Shown: positions 60,362 to 64,000 of the stretch, in pieces
Numbering within the stretch: position 1 is the first letter of the stretch
Layout of the letters: every line of letters starts with the position of its first letter
From: Cupriavidus numazuensis
GTDB lineage: Bacteria; Pseudomonadota; Gammaproteobacteria; Burkholderiales; Burkholderiaceae
Length of the DNA stretch: 64,000 nt
Reading direction: 5' to 3'
NCBI RefSeq assembly: GCF_905397435.1
Contig: NZ_CAJPVI010000012.1
Location: forward strand, 62,001-126,000
Notes under the pieces: model-generated
The model's input: the letters and a program-made list of their open reading frames with translations, nothing else
What the model was told of the DNA's origin: nothing
Database searches by the model: none
Program-made: the position numbers and the translations under genes

Positions 60362-61381
60362 TCACCTTTGCCCGGCAGGCGGCTCCACGCTGGCCAGGAA
60401 ATCGCACTTGGCGAACTCGAGCCCGGCCTGATAGCGGATCTGCTCGCCCTGATGCGTGCCGCGCATGCAGTTCAGCAGCACGCGGATCAGATTGGCCCCA
60501 GCAATGTGCGTAAACGGATAGCCGCCGCCGAACCGGGGATTCATTTCCAGCAGGTACTGGCGTCCGTCGCGGACGATGACATCGCAGTCGACGTTGCCGA
60601 TATGGCGGAGTCCGCGGCTGATGCGCCCCGCCATGTCGCTGAACGGGTCGCTATCGACGGTGACGGCACGGTCGGTTTCTCCGGCGCGCATGGATAGCTT
60701 CTTGCGCACGGCCACCCCGACGGGCCGGGCTTCGAGATCGTTGAAGACGTCCAGCCCATATTCCTGGCCGGAGATCATTTCCTGGATCAGGACAAGTGCA
60801 TCCGGCTGGCCCATGCGGGTGAACTTGGACTGCTTCCAGATGCGCTCGCAATAGGCATGGGCGAAGCGAAGCTCGTCGCGGTTCTCGACGAAGAAGATGC
60901 CAAAGCTTGCGCTGCCCCAGCGGGGTTTCACCACGAGTGGAAAGTCGATGTCGCCGGCTTCGATTGCATCTTCGGCGCTTTTCAGCGTCGCATAGCTGCG
61001 GGGAGTCGATATGCCGACTGACTCCGCAAACTGTGCGGTTAGGAACTTGTCAGCGCAGAGGTGAATGACCTCCGCGGGCGACACAACGGGAACGGTGCCG
61101 ACTTCGCGGAAGCGATGGGCGTGCTCCGCGATCAAAGGCAGTTCAAGGTCATTGAGCGACAGCAGGACCGAGATGCGGTTTGTTCTGCAGACGTCGACCA
61201 GCACATCGATGTAGTTCTCCGCATAGATGTCCGGCACAACCACGAACGCATCGCAAATGCTCGCCGCCGGCGCACTGTGCTGGTTGTCCACGCCAAACAC
61301 CATGCCGCCGCCGTTCAGTTCCGCCTTGAAGTACTCGACCAGATAGCGCCTTCTCCCTACGCACGTCAGCAGCACGTTCAT
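60362..61381 (-). CDS. ATP-grasp ligase-like protein
   Basis: 339 residues. An N-terminal Rossmann-like preATP domain (MNVLLTCVGRRRYLVEYF) precedes an ATP-grasp fold with FPLVVKPRWGSASFGIF (ATP-binding loop) and LLEMNPRFGGGYPFTHIAG (magnesium site, E and N). This is the carbamoyl-phosphate-synthase-like/PylC-like group found in polysaccharide and peptide-modification clusters. Substrate unknown. ATG 61381 was preferred to 61399 since the fold starts there. Confidence 0.8.
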   Translation of the reverse strand: MNVLLTCVGRRRYLVEYFKAELNGGGMVFGVDNQHSAPAASICDAFVVVPDIYAENYIDVLVDVCRTNRISVLLSLNDLELPLIAEHAHRFREVGTVPVVSPAEVIHLCADKFLTAQFAESVGISTPRSYATLKSAEDAIEAGDIDFPLVVKPRWGSASFGIFFVENRDELRFAHAYCERIWKQSKFTRMGQPDALVLIQEMISGQEYGLDVFNDLEARPVGVAVRKKLSMRAGETDRAVTVDSDPFSDMAGRISRGLRHIGNVDCDVIVRDGRQYLLEMNPRFGGGYPFTHIAGANLIRVLLNCMRGTHQGEQIRYQAGLEFAKCDFLASVEPPAGQR

Positions 61382-61447
61382 ATCAGTCCCCAGTGGCATT
61401 TCAATCACAATCGTCCTGTCTCTTGCCGGCAGGTCCGTCATGCAATT

Positions 61448-61467
61448 CTTCCGGCACTTGCCGGAAG
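61448..61467. repeat. Inverted repeat upstream of the ATP-grasp gene
   Basis: Perfect 8-bp stem CTTCCGGC/GCCGGAAG around ACTT, 67 bases before the ATP-grasp start. It could be an operator or a leader hairpin. The rest of the 293-base gap to the next gene shows nothing clear. Confidence 0.55.
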
Positions 61468-61674
61468 GTGCATAGCATGTGTCATCTAATCAGAAGGCAT
61501 TGCAAGAAAGAAGCACGATATGTGCGCTCGTCCACGAATGGCAGCGAAGCACTTTCAACGTACCGGGGGCGTGGGTGGTGAAGGGCCGTGTGATGGCCCT
61601 CACGTGGCATCCGGCGCCATGGCGCGCCGTTGAAGAAACGACAGATGGCGAGGCCCGATAGTGTCCGGGTCTGC

Positions 61675-62334
61675 TTATCCAGCGGAGTGGGCCGGAACGT
61701 CTGCGCGCGGCGAGGTTTCCAGATGGCTGTCTTCCTGCGCGCTGACCTGGCTGCCCTTGAAATCCGGAACCGTTGCTTCGCCAGCGGCGTTGATGCCCTG
61801 GCGCTGTATGACGGTACCGATCGTGAGCCACAGGATCTTCATGTCCAGCCGGAACGACTGGTGGTCCACGTACCAGGTGTCGAGGCGGAATTTCTGTTCC
61901 CACGACAGGGAGTTCCGGCCGTTCACTTGCGCCCAGCCGGAAATGCCCGGACGCACGAGATGCCGGCGTGCCTGCTCGGGCGAGTAGTACGGCAGGTATT
62001 TCGGCGGCAACGGCCGCGGACCGATCACGCTCATGGTGCCGATCAGCACGCACCAGAACTGCGGCAGTTCATCGAGGCTCGAGCGGCGCAGGAAGCGGCC
62101 GAATGGCGTCAGCCTGTCTTCGTCGGGCAGGAGTTCGCCGTCGGGCCCGCGCTCATCGGTCATGGTCCGGAATTTCGTGACCTTGAACGGTTTGCTGCCC
62201 AAGCCTATCCGTGTCGGCCGGAACAACACCGGCGAACCCAGCTTGCGGCGCACGAAGCCCGCGAGGATCAACAAGGGAATGGCCAGCGCAAGCAAGGCCA
62301 GGGCGGCGAAAACGATATCGAACAAGCGCTTCAT
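61675..62334 (-). CDS. Polyprenyl glycosylphosphotransferase (bacterial sugar transferase)
   Basis: 219 residues. One N-terminal membrane helix (LFDIVFAALALLALAIPLL) then the sugar-transferase core: KVTKFRTM, RRSSLDELPQF and IGPRPLPPKYLPYYSPEQ, ending in RPGISGWAQVNGRN. It would put a sugar-1-phosphate onto undecaprenyl phosphate to start a capsule, O-unit or exopolysaccharide repeat. It is a short form without the WbaP N-terminal helices. Confidence 0.9.
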   Translation of the reverse strand: MKRLFDIVFAALALLALAIPLLILAGFVRRKLGSPVLFRPTRIGLGSKPFKVTKFRTMTDERGPDGELLPDEDRLTPFGRFLRRSSLDELPQFWCVLIGTMSVIGPRPLPPKYLPYYSPEQARRHLVRPGISGWAQVNGRNSLSWEQKFRLDTWYVDHQSFRLDMKILWLTIGTVIQRQGINAAGEATVPDFKGSQVSAQEDSHLETSPRADVPAHSAG

Positions 62335-62770
62335 GGTCGGTCTGCCAGAGTCGCGGAGCAGCGGAATTCGCGGATCACCGATGCACGGCTTCCGACTTTT
62401 GCTCCATGGCCTATCTAACCAAGGCTCGCTGTCCCTGTGAAGCGCCCAATGTGGCCAAGGCCACGTTCGCTCGCGTGTTCCTGCCGCGCCGCATTCGTGC
62501 AGGCGGGGCAGGGGCCGCATGTGTCATCGCAGTGTGCGCGCCCGTACGGACGGCGCGGCAAGGGGGTTCCAGACTGCCGCCATCTGGTTGAGTGACGTGA
62601 TCGCTGCAACGGGAAAGCAGCGGCGCGCCGCCCGCCGCGCAGCAGGATCCTTGCGTGCGCGGGGCCGTACCGGAGATGCGAATCTGGATCCACCCACTGC
62701 CGAGCATGGTCAGGCAGTGGCCCGCCCGGCGCGAAGACGCAAGTGGGCATATTTATCGGGAAGAGCAATA
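62335..62770. other. 436-base divergent spacer
   Basis: It lies between the divergent sugar transferase and monooxygenase genes. No gene is seen. It must contain both promoters, but I could not fix a good -35/-10 pair. Confidence 0.45.
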
Positions 62771-64000
62771 ATGATCTCGTCCACAGATACTGTCATTGTC
62801 GGGGCAGGTCCCTACGGGTTGTCGACTTCGACCTATCTGACAGAGGCTGGTGTGCCCCATCAGATCCTGGGGCATCCCATGCACGCCTGGAAGAACTTCA
62901 CGCCGCCCGGGATGCTACTGCGCTCCGAAGCCTTTGCGTCGAATCTCTACGCGCCGTGGGCCGGATATACGGTTGAAGACTACTGCCGGCGCAATCGAAT
63001 GGAATACAAGTCGGTGGGCCTGCATCTGCCGGTGGAAACGTTCGTGGATTACGGCCAGTGGTTCCAGTCGGAACTGGTCGGGCATATCCGCCCGCTGGAA
63101 GTGGCGGACCTGTGCCGCAAGGACGGGTACTTTCGGTTGGGCCTCAGTGACGGAAGCACGCTGGTAGCGCGACGCGTCGTGCTTTCGCTGGGCCTGAAAT
63201 CGTTCGGACAGGCGCCATCGGCGCTGCGGGGCGTGCCCAAGCCATACGTGCTGCATTCCGGTGACTTCGGCGACCTGAAGTGGTCGAAAGGCAAGGAGAT
63301 CATCATTGTCGGCGGCGGCCAGTCGGCAATCGGGCTGGCTGCGCTGATGAGCGAGGTCGGCGCAAAGGTGCGGCTGCTGGTACGCGGCGACGCGGTCAAC
63401 TGGAGCAAGGAACCGCGTACCTCCAACGGCATCATGTCCCGGCTGCTCAGGGCGCGTGTGGGACTCGGGCGCGGATGGGATTCGAACAGTCCGTGGTTGC
63501 TGGCGATGTCGTACCTGCTGTCCGAGTATCCCGCGACATTCCACAAGCTGAGTCTGCAGCAGCGCAAGAGGATTCTCGAGACATCGTGGGGCCCGTCTGG
63601 TGCATGGTGGCTGCGCAATCGCGTCGAAGGAAAGCTCGAGGTCTCGACGCAGACAGAGGTGAGGAGCGCCGAGGTCAGGAACGGCCGGATCGTGATCGAG
63701 GTCGATTCCGCAAATCGCACGTCTACCCTCAGCGCCGATCATGTCGTGCTTGCGACCGGCTTCAAGGTCGACATGGCCAGGCACCCGTTCATGTCATCGG
63801 AAATCCTGAGCTCGCTGTCGCTCATCGATGGCTCGCCAAGCCTGACATCGAATTTCGAAACCAGCGTGCGCGACCTGTATGTGCTCGGACCCGCCGCCGC
63901 GATGAGCTTTGGTCCTGCGTTGCGCTTCATCTACGGCGCGCGATATGCCGTTCCCCATATGTCACGGCATATTGCCGCGCGCTTCAAACAGGAAGCCGGA
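62771..64000 (+). CDS. FAD/NAD(P)-binding monooxygenase-like oxidoreductase, 3' end outside window
   Basis: Open to the window end: 410 codons without a stop. The FAD motif VIVGAGPYGL at the N-terminus and a second dinucleotide motif IIIVGGGQSAIGLAAL near residue 177 give the two-Rossmann plan of flavin-containing monooxygenases and lysine/ornithine hydroxylase relatives; VVLATGFKVD is the conserved ATG motif. ATG 62771 is the start. The substrate is unknown. It is divergent from the sugar transferase, so a role in modifying a secreted sugar or lipid is a possibility only. Confidence 0.85.
   Translation, partial: MISSTDTVIVGAGPYGLSTSTYLTEAGVPHQILGHPMHAWKNFTPPGMLLRSEAFASNLYAPWAGYTVEDYCRRNRMEYKSVGLHLPVETFVDYGQWFQSELVGHIRPLEVADLCRKDGYFRLGLSDGSTLVARRVVLSLGLKSFGQAPSALRGVPKPYVLHSGDFGDLKWSKGKEIIIVGGGQSAIGLAALMSEVGAKVRLLVRGDAVNWSKEPRTSNGIMSRLLRARVGLGRGWDSNSPWLLAMSYLLSEYPATFHKLSLQQRKRILETSWGPSGAWWLRNRVEGKLEVSTQTEVRSAEVRNGRIVIEVDSANRTSTLSADHVVLATGFKVDMARHPFMSSEILSSLSLIDGSPSLTSNFETSVRDLYVLGPAAAMSFGPALRFIYGARYAVPHMSRHIAARFKQEAG

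Overview
The window is high-GC chromosomal DNA with dense, mostly co-directional operons. The block rng-maf-rlmH-rsfS-nadD-hemF with purD and a YebC gene, the Bug-type solute receptor and the copper and nicotinate modules all point to a betaproteobacterium of the Burkholderiaceae, most likely Cupriavidus or a close Ralstonia relative. This is a judgement from gene content and protein style; no database search was possible. I saw no rRNA, tRNA, CRISPR array, insertion sequence or phage gene.

Layout. 1-4.3 kb: the end of an MsbA-type lipid A exporter, an AhpD-like protein, a small lipoprotein and alanine racemase. 4.3-13.1 kb: amine catabolism. An omega-amino acid:pyruvate aminotransferase and its divergent LysR regulator are followed by a LysR-controlled run of MFS importer, zinc acetylpolyamine amidohydrolase, GABA-type aminotransferase and aldehyde dehydrogenase. 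These read as import, deacetylation, transamination and oxidation of acetylated di- or polyamines. 13.1-23.3 kb: housekeeping genes (RNase G, Maf, RlmH, RsfS with an unusual histone-H1-like tail, NadD, HemF, PurD, YebC, a HerA-like ATPase, Upp).

23.4-37.5 kb is an apparently complete aerobic nicotinate degradation island: NiaP-like importer, hydroxylase genes nicA and nicB-like, nicC, then maiA/nicE-nicD-nicX-nicF, a NicS-like TetR regulator, a second and intact molybdenum hydroxylase subunit, and a NicR-like MarR regulator. The products would convert nicotinate through 6-hydroxynicotinate, 2,5-dihydroxypyridine, N-formylmaleamate, maleamate and maleate to fumarate. The island has two notable features. 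The molybdenum domain fused to the cytochromes c is truncated and lacks the catalytic Glu, while an intact catalytic subunit is encoded 6 kb away beside nicS. In addition, a shared AGTGTRCACW operator-like motif sits in three control regions.

37.5-48.8 kb: a Bug receptor, an EamA exporter, an atypical SDR, methylglyoxal synthase and a quinone oxidoreductase, followed by a BMP-type nucleoside ABC importer operon and a pirin. Two copies of a roughly 130-bp palindromic REP/BIME-like element lie at 36.85 and 47.7 kb. 49-53.4 kb: a glycine-betaine/osmoprotectant ABC importer behind a strong promoter with a leader of about 380 nt, and a mini-protein with an HExxH motif. 53.4-60.3 kb: a copper resistance locus, copSR divergent from copABCD plus a DUF411 protein. 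60.4-64 kb: the beginning of what looks like a polysaccharide or envelope-modification cluster (ATP-grasp ligase, sugar-phosphate transferase, flavin monooxygenase cut by the window end).
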